Positions 1 through 5,602 of a stretch of DNA of 12,664 nt are shown one piece after another (positions within the stretch are counted from its first letter, which is position 1; every line of letters begins with the position of its first letter). The notes beneath the pieces were generated by a model that searched no databases, was not told where the DNA came from, and saw only the letters and a program-made list of their open reading frames with translations. Origin of the DNA: Alphaproteobacteria bacterium (GTDB lineage Bacteria; Pseudomonadota; Alphaproteobacteria; ATCC43930; CGMCC-115725); NCBI GenBank assembly GCA_019237175.1, contig JAFAHP010000516.1, positions 1 to 12,664 of the forward strand, written 5' to 3'. A program made the position numbers and the translations under genes.

Positions 1-214
1 AAAGCGGTCGCGCGGAAGGTAGCGCCAGGGACAGCCGGTGCGCAGCAGGTACAAGATGGCGTTCGTCGCCGCCCGCATGCCGGTCTTGCGCAGTCGCCCG
101 CCGCACCGGCGGGATCATCGGCTCCAGCCGCGCCCACTCCGCATCCCACAGGTCGCTCGGATACCCGTCGCCCTCGCGCCGGTAAATCGAGCGCCACTCC
201 TCCGTCGTGTTTAC
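1..214 (-). pseudogene. IS5-family transposase, N-terminal remnant with frameshift, cut by window edge
   Basis: Reading the minus strand from about 214 downward gives an N-terminal segment with YPSDLWDAEWARLEPMIPP, typical of the start of IS5-family DDE transposases (usual form YPSDLTDAEWALLEPLIPP). Near 100-106 the frame shifts by one base, and the next frame continues with LRKTGMRAATNAILYLLRTG and then CPWRYLPRD, also typical of this family. The catalytic DDE core lies beyond position 1. No ATG or GTG was found in frame just upstream of the first recognisable residues. The frame break and missing start suggest a decayed copy, although a programmed frameshift cannot be excluded because some IS5 subgroups use one further downstream. 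Family assignment is by recalled motif only. Confidence 0.72.
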
Positions 215-356
215 CGGCCGGGTTTCATCGGCGGCAGGCGCTGTGGGAGGTTTACACCATCAGCTGCAGGCCTGGCAGTTCGCGCACCAAGCGCTCAATT
301 CCCTTCCTTAGTGGCCGGCCTGAAATGAAGCGACTCTCATCAATAGGATATCGTCG

Positions 357-452
357 CCCCCGTGAAAAGCGGGGGTCCAGAGCCTGCCCCTGGCTCAAAC
401 AGGGGGCAACCGCTGCGGCCCTGCCGCCCTGGATTCCCACTTTCGTGGGAAT
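357..452. repeat. REP-like compound hairpin repeat
   Basis: Three inverted repeats lie in tandem: CCCCCG/CGGGGG at 357-362 and 370-375, CCCCTG/CAGGGG at 387-392 and 400-405, and a perfect ATTCCCAC/GTGGGAAT at 433-440 and 445-452. TCCAG at 376-380 can also pair with CTGGA at 429-433, closing the element into a cruciform. The right arm, CTGGATTCCCAC...GTGGGAATGACG, resembles the small dispersed palindromes common between genes in alphaproteobacteria. It lies 3' of the minus-strand hydrolase gene, where it could end or stabilise that transcript. Nothing else was recognised in the gene-free stretch 215-498. Confidence 0.7.
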
Positions 453-498
453 GACGAATAAGCTTTTGATGTCACGAGATACATTTCCAGTTTGGCCC

Positions 499-1248
499 TT
501 AGCGGCCGGCCAATTCATCCAGCGTCGCACCGAGGCGGGCGAGATCCGCCTCGGTCGATAGACGGTGGTCGCCGTCCTTGACGAGGGTAAGGGCGACATC
601 GCGGCTCGTTAACTGCTCGGCCAAACGCAGACTCGTCTGCCACGGCACCGAAGCATCGCGCATACCGTGGAGAAGCCGCACCGGGCGGTCGAGCGCGATC
701 GGCGCACGCATAACGAGGTGATGTTTGCCCTCTTCGATCAGGCGGAGGCGATAGGTGTACCCGGCCGGATCGTATTCGGAGGGTAAAGTTACCGATCCGG
801 ACGTCAGCAGCTCATGGCGTTGCGCCGCGTCGAGGCGAGGCAGCAAGAGGTCTTCGGTCGCATCGGGCGCCGCGGCGATGCCGACGAGTGCCTTGATGCG
901 CTCGGACCGCGCCAGCGCCGCCAGCAGCATGATCCAACCGCCCATGCTCGACCCGACAAGGAGCTGCGGTCCCTCGGTCAATTCGTCGAGAACCGCGATG
1001 GCGTCCTCGGCCCAGCGCCCGATAGTTCCGTCGAGGAAATCGCCGCTCGAGGCGCCATGCCCGAAATAATCAAAGCGCACATAGGCGCGGCCTCGCCCGC
1101 GGCAATAGGCGTCGAGATAAGTTGCCTTGGTGCCGGTCATGTCGGAGCGCAGGCCGGCGAGAAAGACGATTCCCGGGGGCGCGCCGGAAACCCGGCGGTA
1201 GGCGATCGCCTCACCGTCCCCACACGGCAGCATTTCTGGCGAGTTCAT
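499..1248 (-). CDS. Alpha/beta hydrolase, serine hydrolase fold
   Basis: Predicted cytoplasmic alpha/beta hydrolase of 249 residues; substrate unknown. The nucleophile elbow GSSMGG places the catalytic serine at about residue 101. FGHGASSG around 62-69 is the usual loop after strand 4. The likely acid is Asp198 in HGMRDASVPW and the base His228 in GDHRLS, so the triad is complete and in order. No signal peptide or membrane segment is visible. The start chosen is ATG at 1246-1248 (MNSPEML), where the fold begins; an in-frame ATG at 1297-1299 would add 17 residues of weak character and overlap the start of the divergent glycosyltransferase. Neither start has a clear Shine-Dalgarno. The protein resembles ABHD10-like carboxylesterases, but the fold does not define the substrate. 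Confidence 0.85.
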   Translation of the reverse strand: MNSPEMLPCGDGEAIAYRRVSGAPPGIVFLAGLRSDMTGTKATYLDAYCRGRGRAYVRFDYFGHGASSGDFLDGTIGRWAEDAIAVLDELTEGPQLLVGSSMGGWIMLLAALARSERIKALVGIAAAPDATEDLLLPRLDAAQRHELLTSGSVTLPSEYDPAGYTYRLRLIEEGKHHLVMRAPIALDRPVRLLHGMRDASVPWQTSLRLAEQLTSRDVALTLVKDGDHRLSTEADLARLGATLDELAGR

Positions 1249-1290
1249 CGGACACTTGCGGGAGCGAAATCGGGCAGCGACGATAGCATT

Positions 1291-2481
1291 ATGTCGCATT
1301 TGTCACAAAGTCGCCCGCCGGCGGTCCTGCAAGTCATCCCGCGGCTCAATTCGGGCGGCGCCGAGCGCGGCACGGTCGAACTTGCCGAAGCGCTGACGGC
1401 GGCCGGGTGGAGCGCCTACGTCGCATCGTCCGGCGGCCCCCTCGCGCATTTTATCCGGCGCTGCGGAGGCACGCATCTGACCCTCCCGGTGGCATCGAAG
1501 AACCCGCTGGTCATGCGCCGCAATGTGGCTGCACTGGTTCGTGTGATCCGCCGCTTCGACATCGACATCGTCCACGCGCGCAGCCGCGCCCCGGCATGGA
1601 GTGCTCACGCGGCGGCGCGCGCCACCGGCCGGCACTTTGTGACCACGTTTCACAACGCCTATGGCCTCGGCTGGCCGCTCAAGCATCGTTACAATTCGGT
1701 CATGGCGCGCGGCGAGCGCGTCATTGCCATCTCGAATTTCGTCGCCGAGCACGCCGCCCGCATCTATGGCGTCGGCGCCGAACGATTGCGCACGATCCCA
1801 CGCGGTGTCGACCTCGACATCTTCGACCCGAACCAGGTGACCGGCGCGCGCATCGCGGAGCTCGCGCGCGCCTGGCGGCTGCCGGACGGCGTGCCGATCG
1901 TGATGCTGCCCGGCCGGCTGACGCGGTGGAAGGGCGGGCTCGATTTTGTCGCGGCGATCGCCGCCCTCGGCCGAAGCGACATCTTCTGTCTGATCGTCGG
2001 CGCCGAGCAGCGCCGCGGCTTTCGCCGCGAGTTGGAAGCCGCGATTACACGCTTTGGGCTTGATGAAATCTTTCGCATCGTCGAGGACTGCCGCGATATG
2101 CCAGCCGCCTATATGCTCGCCGATGTCGTCGTTTCGGCGTCGACCGAGGCCGAAGGATTCGGCCGGGTGATCATCGAGGCTCAGGCCATGGGCCGACCCG
2201 TCGTCGCCACCGATCACGGTGGAGCGCGCGAGACGATCGTGCCCGGGGTCACCGGCTGGCTGGTTGCGCCACGCGATCGCGCGGCGCTCGCCAATGGGAT
2301 TGCGAAGGCACTATCGCTGACGGCTGCCGATCGCGCGGCCCTGGCGCGGCGAGCAATGGCGCATGTCGCAGCGCATTTCACCCGTCAGGAGATGTGTGCG
2401 AAAACGATCGCAGTTTATGAAGAACTGCTGTTTCCCGATCTTGTCCAGATCACGGCCGAGCCCGAAGCATTGCGCGCATAG
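1291..2481 (+). CDS. Family 4 glycosyltransferase (GT-B fold)
   Basis: A 396-residue retaining-type glycosyltransferase of the GT4 group. The N-terminal acceptor domain opens with VLQVIPRLNSGGAERGTVEL, the usual first strand and glycine-rich loop of GT4 enzymes. The C-terminal donor domain begins near MLPGRLTRWKG and carries the E-x7-E type motif in EAEGFGRVIIEA, followed by MGRPVVATDHGGARE, the nucleotide-sugar binding region. Likely role is transfer of a sugar from an activated donor to a cell-surface polysaccharide or lipid acceptor at the cytoplasmic face; donor and acceptor cannot be told from sequence. ATG at 1291 is taken because homology begins about ten residues later; the open frame extends upstream to 814 only as antisense of the hydrolase. 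The gene diverges from the hydrolase with a 42-base gap. No partner surface-polysaccharide genes are in the window. Confidence 0.9.
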   Translation: MSHLSQSRPPAVLQVIPRLNSGGAERGTVELAEALTAAGWSAYVASSGGPLAHFIRRCGGTHLTLPVASKNPLVMRRNVAALVRVIRRFDIDIVHARSRAPAWSAHAAARATGRHFVTTFHNAYGLGWPLKHRYNSVMARGERVIAISNFVAEHAARIYGVGAERLRTIPRGVDLDIFDPNQVTGARIAELARAWRLPDGVPIVMLPGRLTRWKGGLDFVAAIAALGRSDIFCLIVGAEQRRGFRRELEAAITRFGLDEIFRIVEDCRDMPAAYMLADVVVSASTEAEGFGRVIIEAQAMGRPVVATDHGGARETIVPGVTGWLVAPRDRAALANGIAKALSLTAADRAALARRAMAHVAAHFTRQEMCAKTIAVYEELLFPDLVQITAEPEALRA

Positions 2482-2597
2482 AACCCTAAGGTGTGAGGAG
2501 GGCGACGTTCCGCCCGCGAGCGTGCGCAGGATCGAGATCGGTCGCTTGCTCATTGTGCCCCGCACGGGAAGCGCCGACCGCTGCCCCGATCACGTTT

Positions 2598-2639
2598 ATC
2601 ATGATAGCGAGTGGATAACTATACATGCTATATAATGAT
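2598..2639 (+). promoter_or_regulatory. Promoter and operator-like inverted repeat before the toxin-antitoxin operon
   Basis: An AT-rich island in otherwise GC-rich DNA. A perfect TATAAT lies at 2631-2636, placing a start near 2643, only about 11 bases before the antitoxin ATG. No good -35 is visible at the matching distance. ATCATGATAGC at 2598-2608 and GCTATATAATGAT at 2627-2639 form an imperfect inverted repeat whose right arm covers the -10. A ten-base perfect palindrome, TATCATGATA, lies at 2597-2606. Such sites are where ribbon-helix-helix antitoxins usually bind to repress their own operon; binding here is inferred. The rest of 2482-2653 shows only a weak GGGCG/CGCCC pairing after the glycosyltransferase gene. 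Confidence 0.5.
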
Positions 2640-2653
2640 TGCAGGTGACCGGA

Positions 2654-3298
2654 ATGAAACGAATCATCGATGGCGTGACCTACAACACCTTCACCTCGAC
2701 CGAACTCGCCCGGCTCGATCAGGACGGTCGGACAGAAACGCTCTACCAGACCTCTGGCGGCGCTTACTTTCTTGACCGGGCAACAATTCACTACCGCTAC
2801 GAACAATATGAGGATCGGCACATCGCGATGCCGGAACCGGCGGGTCACACGTTTCGGCCGATGTCCGCCGATGAGGCGCGCGAATGGCTGCGGAAGAGCG
2901 GGGCTGAGGTGTTCCACAACCCCTTTGGAGATACGCCGGAGGCGGCTGCAGCGAAAGAAGCGCCAGCGACCGTCTATCTCCGCATCCCGAGCGCCTTGAA
3001 GGCCCGCATCGAAGCCGCTGCCAAACAGCAAGGCCAATCGCTCAACGCTTGGGCGATCCGGGCCTTTGAATGGCGGCTATCCAACCCGGTCCTCGAAACG
3101 CTGATGCGCTCGGACCTGGGTCGGTTGATGCCTGCTCGGGCCAAGGAACTCGCCGATCGCGCCCGAGACGCGGACAATGTTGGTCTGGCCGACCGTCTGC
3201 TCGCGATCGGCCGCGATTGCGCCGCCCATCTGGGTGAGGAGTATCGCTCTATCGACCATGACGCCCTGCTGTACGACGAAAACGGGCTGCCTCGGTGA
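2654..3298 (+). CDS. VapB-like antitoxin with an extra N-terminal domain and a central RHH-like segment
   Basis: A 214-residue protein, far longer than the usual 70-90 of VapB. Three parts can be seen. Residues 1-83 open with MKRIIDGVTYNT and end in MSADEAREWLRKSG, resembling a family of small uncharacterised proteins that start MKKIINGKRYDT and end in a DEA-EWL motif. Residues about 105-142 (TVYLRIPSALKARIEAAAKQ, then SLNAWAIRAFE) look like a ribbon-helix-helix DNA-binding domain. Residues about 175-214 (LLAIGRDCAAH, then HDALLYDENGLPR) match the toxin-binding tail of PSK-type VapB antitoxins. AGGTGA at 2643-2648 sits 5 bases before the ATG and fixes this start. The stop overlaps the toxin start by four bases. 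The expected role is to bind and neutralise the downstream PIN ribonuclease and repress the operon. The antitoxin role is well supported by context; the N-terminal domain has no assigned function. Confidence 0.78.
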   Translation: MKRIIDGVTYNTFTSTELARLDQDGRTETLYQTSGGAYFLDRATIHYRYEQYEDRHIAMPEPAGHTFRPMSADEAREWLRKSGAEVFHNPFGDTPEAAAAKEAPATVYLRIPSALKARIEAAAKQQGQSLNAWAIRAFEWRLSNPVLETLMRSDLGRLMPARAKELADRARDADNVGLADRLLAIGRDCAAHLGEEYRSIDHDALLYDENGLPR

Positions 3299-3690
3299 TC
3301 ATCGACACCTCCGCTTTGGTAGCGATTTTATTCGCAGAGCCCGATGCGGCAGCTTACGCCTCAGCCCTTGTAACCGCGCGCGAACGGCGGCTGTCAGCCG
3401 CCAGCTACCTCGAGACCGCTATTGTGATCGACGGCAAACGCGATCCCATTGCTAGCCGGCGCTTTGACGACCTGCTGCGTGAGGCGCAGATTGTCATCGA
3501 GCCGGTCGACGAAAGCCAAGCGCGAGTCGCGCGCGACGCATACCGAGATTTCGGCAGAGGCAGCGGTCACCCCGCCCGATTAAACTTTGGCGATTGTTTC
3601 GCGTATGCGCTGTCGCGGTGCCGCGCAGAACCGCTGCTCTACAAGGGGGATGATTTCAGCCACACCGATGTCGCCGCGGCCGCTCGATAA
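3295..3690 (+). CDS. vapC: VapC-type PIN-domain ribonuclease toxin
   Basis: A 131-residue PIN-domain protein, the normal VapC length. It begins MIIDTSALVAIL with the first metal-binding acid at Asp4. Others are Glu40 in SYLE, Asp100 in LNFGDCFAYALS, and Asp119/120 in LLYKGDDFSHTDV, the four acidic positions that bind Mg2+ in this family. VapC toxins cut specific RNAs, often initiator tRNA or the 23S sarcin-ricin loop, and stop growth when free of antitoxin; the target here is unknown. The start is GTG at 3295-3297, overlapping the antitoxin stop as GTGA, which suggests translational coupling and an excess of antitoxin. All catalytic residues are present and the gene looks functional. Confidence 0.92.
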   Translation: MIIDTSALVAILFAEPDAAAYASALVTARERRLSAASYLETAIVIDGKRDPIASRRFDDLLREAQIVIEPVDESQARVARDAYRDFGRGSGHPARLNFGDCFAYALSRCRAEPLLYKGDDFSHTDVAAAAR

Positions 3691-3701
3691 CAGAGGTCGT
3701 C

Positions 3702-3905
3702 ATGTTTCGACCAAAAATGCGTTGTCGGTGCGCAATAGAGGTGGTCCGAACCGGCGCCAGGAGAAAGCGCGGGGGAGAGACGACGACCGATGATGAAAGC
3801 CTCTCCGACTTCATCGTGACCGGTGCCGGCTTGGCGGGCTGCGTTGTTGCCGCCCGGCTCAGCGAGGCCGGCTGATATCGCGTGGTGTTGTTGGAGGCCT
3901 TAAGA
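3702..3905 (+). pseudogene. GMC oxidoreductase N-terminal remnant with internal stop
   Basis: From about 3789 the frame reads DDESLSDFIVTGAGLAGCVV then AARLSEAG, a stop (TGA at 3873-3875), then YRVVLLEA. This matches the FAD-binding Rossmann start of GMC oxidoreductases such as choline dehydrogenase (usual form DYIVVGAGSAGCVLANRLSE...VLLLEAG), with the GxGxxG-like loop changed to GAGLAG. Similarity ends near 3900 and the rest of the roughly 530-residue enzyme is missing. An in-frame ATG at 3702 with AGAGG upstream would give a 57-residue product, but its first 28 residues are basic and unlike the family. Best read as a decayed gene end left by a deletion. Nothing is recognised in 3906-3985. 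Confidence 0.68.
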
Positions 3906-3985
3906 CCGCGACCAGGACGAGCGCCCGATACCGCAAGGCAGTCTTCCTCGGATATCGCTGGCGGGTTGTCGGCAGCGCCAAGCTC

Positions 3986-5299
3986 TCAAGTGGTCTCGAA
4001 CAGCCGCTGGCCGACAAACTCGTCCTTTGCAGCCCCGCGGGGACAGGCGAACAGCCCTCCCCCGGTATGGGTTACGAACTGGTTGAGCATGTCGTATTTG
4101 GACATGTTGTCGAAAATCTTGATAAAGCCGGTTCGTGGATCGCGCTGGTAGCAAACAAAAAACAGGCCGGCGTCATATTCCATGCCCTGGCGCCACGGGG
4201 GCCAGCGCTCGGCGGTGAAATCGACCCCGTCATTGTAGGAATAGGGCCGGCGCAGGATCTGCGCGCTGGCATTGCTTGCCGCTGCGCCAAGCCTGACATG
4301 GGCACTGTCCGGTATGACCAGGTTGCCGTCCTCGTCTTTGGCGTCGAGATCGGGCGGATCGAATTCGTTTTTGCTGCCCAGTGGTGCACCCGTGTATTTG
4401 TGACGTCCGATCGTCTGCTCCTGAAACGCGACTTTCATGCGGTCCCAATGTTCGAGCGCGATGCGAATGCGGCGCGCCACGACATAGCTGCCGCCCTTCA
4501 TCCAGTCGGGCCCTTCCTCGCCGACCCAGACAAATTTCGCCATGGCCCGGCGATCAGCGACCGAAGGATTGCTGGTGCCGTCCTTGAACCCCATCAGATT
4601 GCGCGGCGTAGCCTCGGCATCGGGTCGGCTCACATAACCGGCTTGCGCCCACCGGATTTTCGCCGTGCCGTAAGCGAGCCGCGCCAATTGCCGCACGGCG
4701 TGAAAGGCCACCTGCGGATCGTCGGCGCAGGCCTGAACCGACAGATCACCGCCGGTGCGGGTTTCGATCAGCTGCTCGCCATTGAACCTCGGCAGATCGA
4801 CCAATGCCGGCGGCCGCCGCGCGGCGAGGTCGTAACGGTCCTTTCCTTCCTTGGTGAACAGTCCCGGGCCGAAGCCGAAGGTCACGGTCAGCCGCGCCAC
4901 CCCTAAGTCCAGCGCCTCGCCTGTGTCGGGAGCAGGTTTCGCGGCATCGATCCCAATCGGGGCAGCAGTTTGGCCCGCGCTCATGTGCGCCGCCGCCGCG
5001 GTCCAACCGCGCAGCAATTTGATTACATCGTCACGCTTTGAGGTTTCGAGGTCGAGTGCCGCGAAATAGCTGTGGCTTTGGACCGGAGTTATGATCCCGC
5101 CCTGGTGATCGCCCCAGAACGACTCGACGGTGCCGTTATCGGCCGCGACGGCCTGCGGCTCGATCGTCGCCGAGCCGCCGGTGAGCGCCGCACTCGCCGC
5201 TACCAGGCCGGCTGTACGGACAAGACAGCGACGCGTTGGGTGCAAATTCGGCCGATCCGACGCATTTATCGAGTGCCCCACCGAATTCTCCAAAGGCAT
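3986..5299 (-). CDS. efeB: Tat-exported Dyp-type heme peroxidase, EfeB-like
   Basis: A 437-residue dye-decolourising peroxidase. The N-terminus has a twin-arginine signal: TRRCLVR around residues 22-28, a hydrophobic stretch GLVAASAAL, and a likely cleavage site near AVAAD (about 50-54), so it should fold with heme in the cytoplasm and act in the periplasm. The core shows GFKDGTSNP with catalytic Asp240, the heme-ligating His334 in SAHVRLG, and LRRPYSY with the distal arginine at about 351. EfeB normally works with EfeU and EfeO in ferrous iron uptake or heme-iron release; neither partner is in the window, so it may act alone or serve another peroxidase role. ATG at 5297-5299 is given, but GTG at 5279-5281, six residues in, has a better Shine-Dalgarno (GGAG at 5291-5288, 6-base spacing) and also keeps the whole Tat signal. 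Confidence 0.9.
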   Translation of the reverse strand: MPLENSVGHSINASDRPNLHPTRRCLVRTAGLVAASAALTGGSATIEPQAVAADNGTVESFWGDHQGGIITPVQSHSYFAALDLETSKRDDVIKLLRGWTAAAAHMSAGQTAAPIGIDAAKPAPDTGEALDLGVARLTVTFGFGPGLFTKEGKDRYDLAARRPPALVDLPRFNGEQLIETRTGGDLSVQACADDPQVAFHAVRQLARLAYGTAKIRWAQAGYVSRPDAEATPRNLMGFKDGTSNPSVADRRAMAKFVWVGEEGPDWMKGGSYVVARRIRIALEHWDRMKVAFQEQTIGRHKYTGAPLGSKNEFDPPDLDAKDEDGNLVIPDSAHVRLGAAASNASAQILRRPYSYNDGVDFTAERWPPWRQGMEYDAGLFFVCYQRDPRTGFIKIFDNMSKYDMLNQFVTHTGGGLFACPRGAAKDEFVGQRLFETT

Positions 5300-5383
5300 A
5301 GGTCTTCGCGCTGCGGCAGTGCAAAAGGTCGGCTTTGCCGGTCGCAGGCGCCTGCATTCACCAAACGACCATGGACCGACACC

Positions 5384-5412
5384 TTGACGCAGCGCAGTCT
5401 GTTCGCGATATT
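5384..5412 (+). promoter_or_regulatory. Predicted sigma-70-type promoter of the thrS leader
   Basis: TTGACG at 5384-5389 (5 of 6 to consensus) and GATATT at 5407-5412 (4 of 6) are 17 bases apart. A start 7 bases after the -10 falls at 5419, the A of the leader-peptide ATG. Promoter and leader lie in the gap between the divergent peroxidase gene and thrS. Prediction only, from consensus and spacing. Confidence 0.6.
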
Positions 5413-5418
5413 GCGCAA

Positions 5419-5496
5419 ATGAGTATAGGCGCGCGGATCATCGCGACAACCAGCACCGCCACAGGTGGCGGGGTGTCGGGAGTCCGTGTCCGCTGA
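5419..5496 (+). CDS. Threonine-rich leader peptide of thrS attenuator
   Basis: A 25-codon ORF, ATG at 5419 to TGA at 5494-5496. Residues 10-15 are TTSTAT, encoded ACA ACC AGC ACC GCC ACA, so four of six consecutive codons are Thr, just before the gene for threonyl-tRNA synthetase. No Shine-Dalgarno precedes it, but the predicted transcript starts at or within a base or two of the ATG, as known for the leaderless trpL of Sinorhizobium. The Thr codons overlap the first arm of a hairpin (5456-5461), so a ribosome waiting for charged Thr-tRNA would change RNA folding downstream. An in-frame ATG at 5371 lies upstream of the predicted -35 and so is probably not transcribed from this promoter. The peptide itself likely has no function beyond being translated. 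Confidence 0.75.
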   Translation: MSIGARIIATTSTATGGGVSGVRVR

Positions 5497-5553
5497 TCCA
5501 GCGCCAAGGCTCGAACCTGACAGACCCCGCCGGCCAACGGACGGGGTCTTTTC
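5456..5553 (+). promoter_or_regulatory. Thr-responsive transcription attenuator of thrS
   Basis: Three mutually exclusive structures can be drawn. 1:2 hairpin: CCGCCA 5456-5461 with TGGCGG 5466-5471, loop of four. 2:3 antiterminator: 5467-5480 pairs with 5516-5531, 14 pairs (one G-U) with a two-base bulge at 5522-5523. 3:4 terminator: 5522-5529 with 5542-5549. Segment 2 is shared by the first two and segment 3 by the last two. With low charged Thr-tRNA, a ribosome held at the early Thr codons covers segment 1, freeing segment 2 to hold segment 3, and thrS is read. With enough Thr-tRNA the ribosome moves to the stop at 5494 and the terminator forms. A small CGCTG/CAGCG hairpin (5491-5495, 5499-5503) sits in the antiterminator loop. 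Confidence 0.75.
5522..5552 (+). terminator. Intrinsic terminator of the thrS attenuator
   Basis: AGACCCCG at 5522-5529 pairs perfectly with CGGGGTCT at 5542-5549. CCG at 5530-5532 adds three pairs with CGG at 5538-5540 across a single bulged A (5541), leaving a five-base loop. TTTT at 5549-5552 follows. The T run is short, as is common in GC-rich genomes. It ends 50 bases before the thrS ATG, so it fits attenuation of thrS better than ending an upstream gene, since the neighbour to the left runs the other way. Confidence 0.78.
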
Positions 5554-5602
5554 GTGACCCCAGGGCTCCGTCCAACCGCCCAATCCACGGAGCGCTGGTG
5601 CC

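Noticed and set aside
814..1290. Upstream open frame that would extend the glycosyltransferase by 159 residues
   Set aside because: It is antisense to the hydrolase coding region, has no family similarity, and the GT4 fold starts just after ATG 1291.
1303..2217. 304-codon minus-strand open frame
   Set aside because: Fully antisense to the glycosyltransferase; composition is that of a GC-rich shadow frame with no recognisable domain.
4067..4906. 279-codon plus-strand open frame
   Set aside because: Antisense to the Dyp peroxidase, whose motifs are intact on the other strand.
5371..5418. Longer leader peptide starting at ATG 5371 (41 codons)
   Set aside because: In frame, but the ATG is upstream of the predicted -35 box and has no Shine-Dalgarno.
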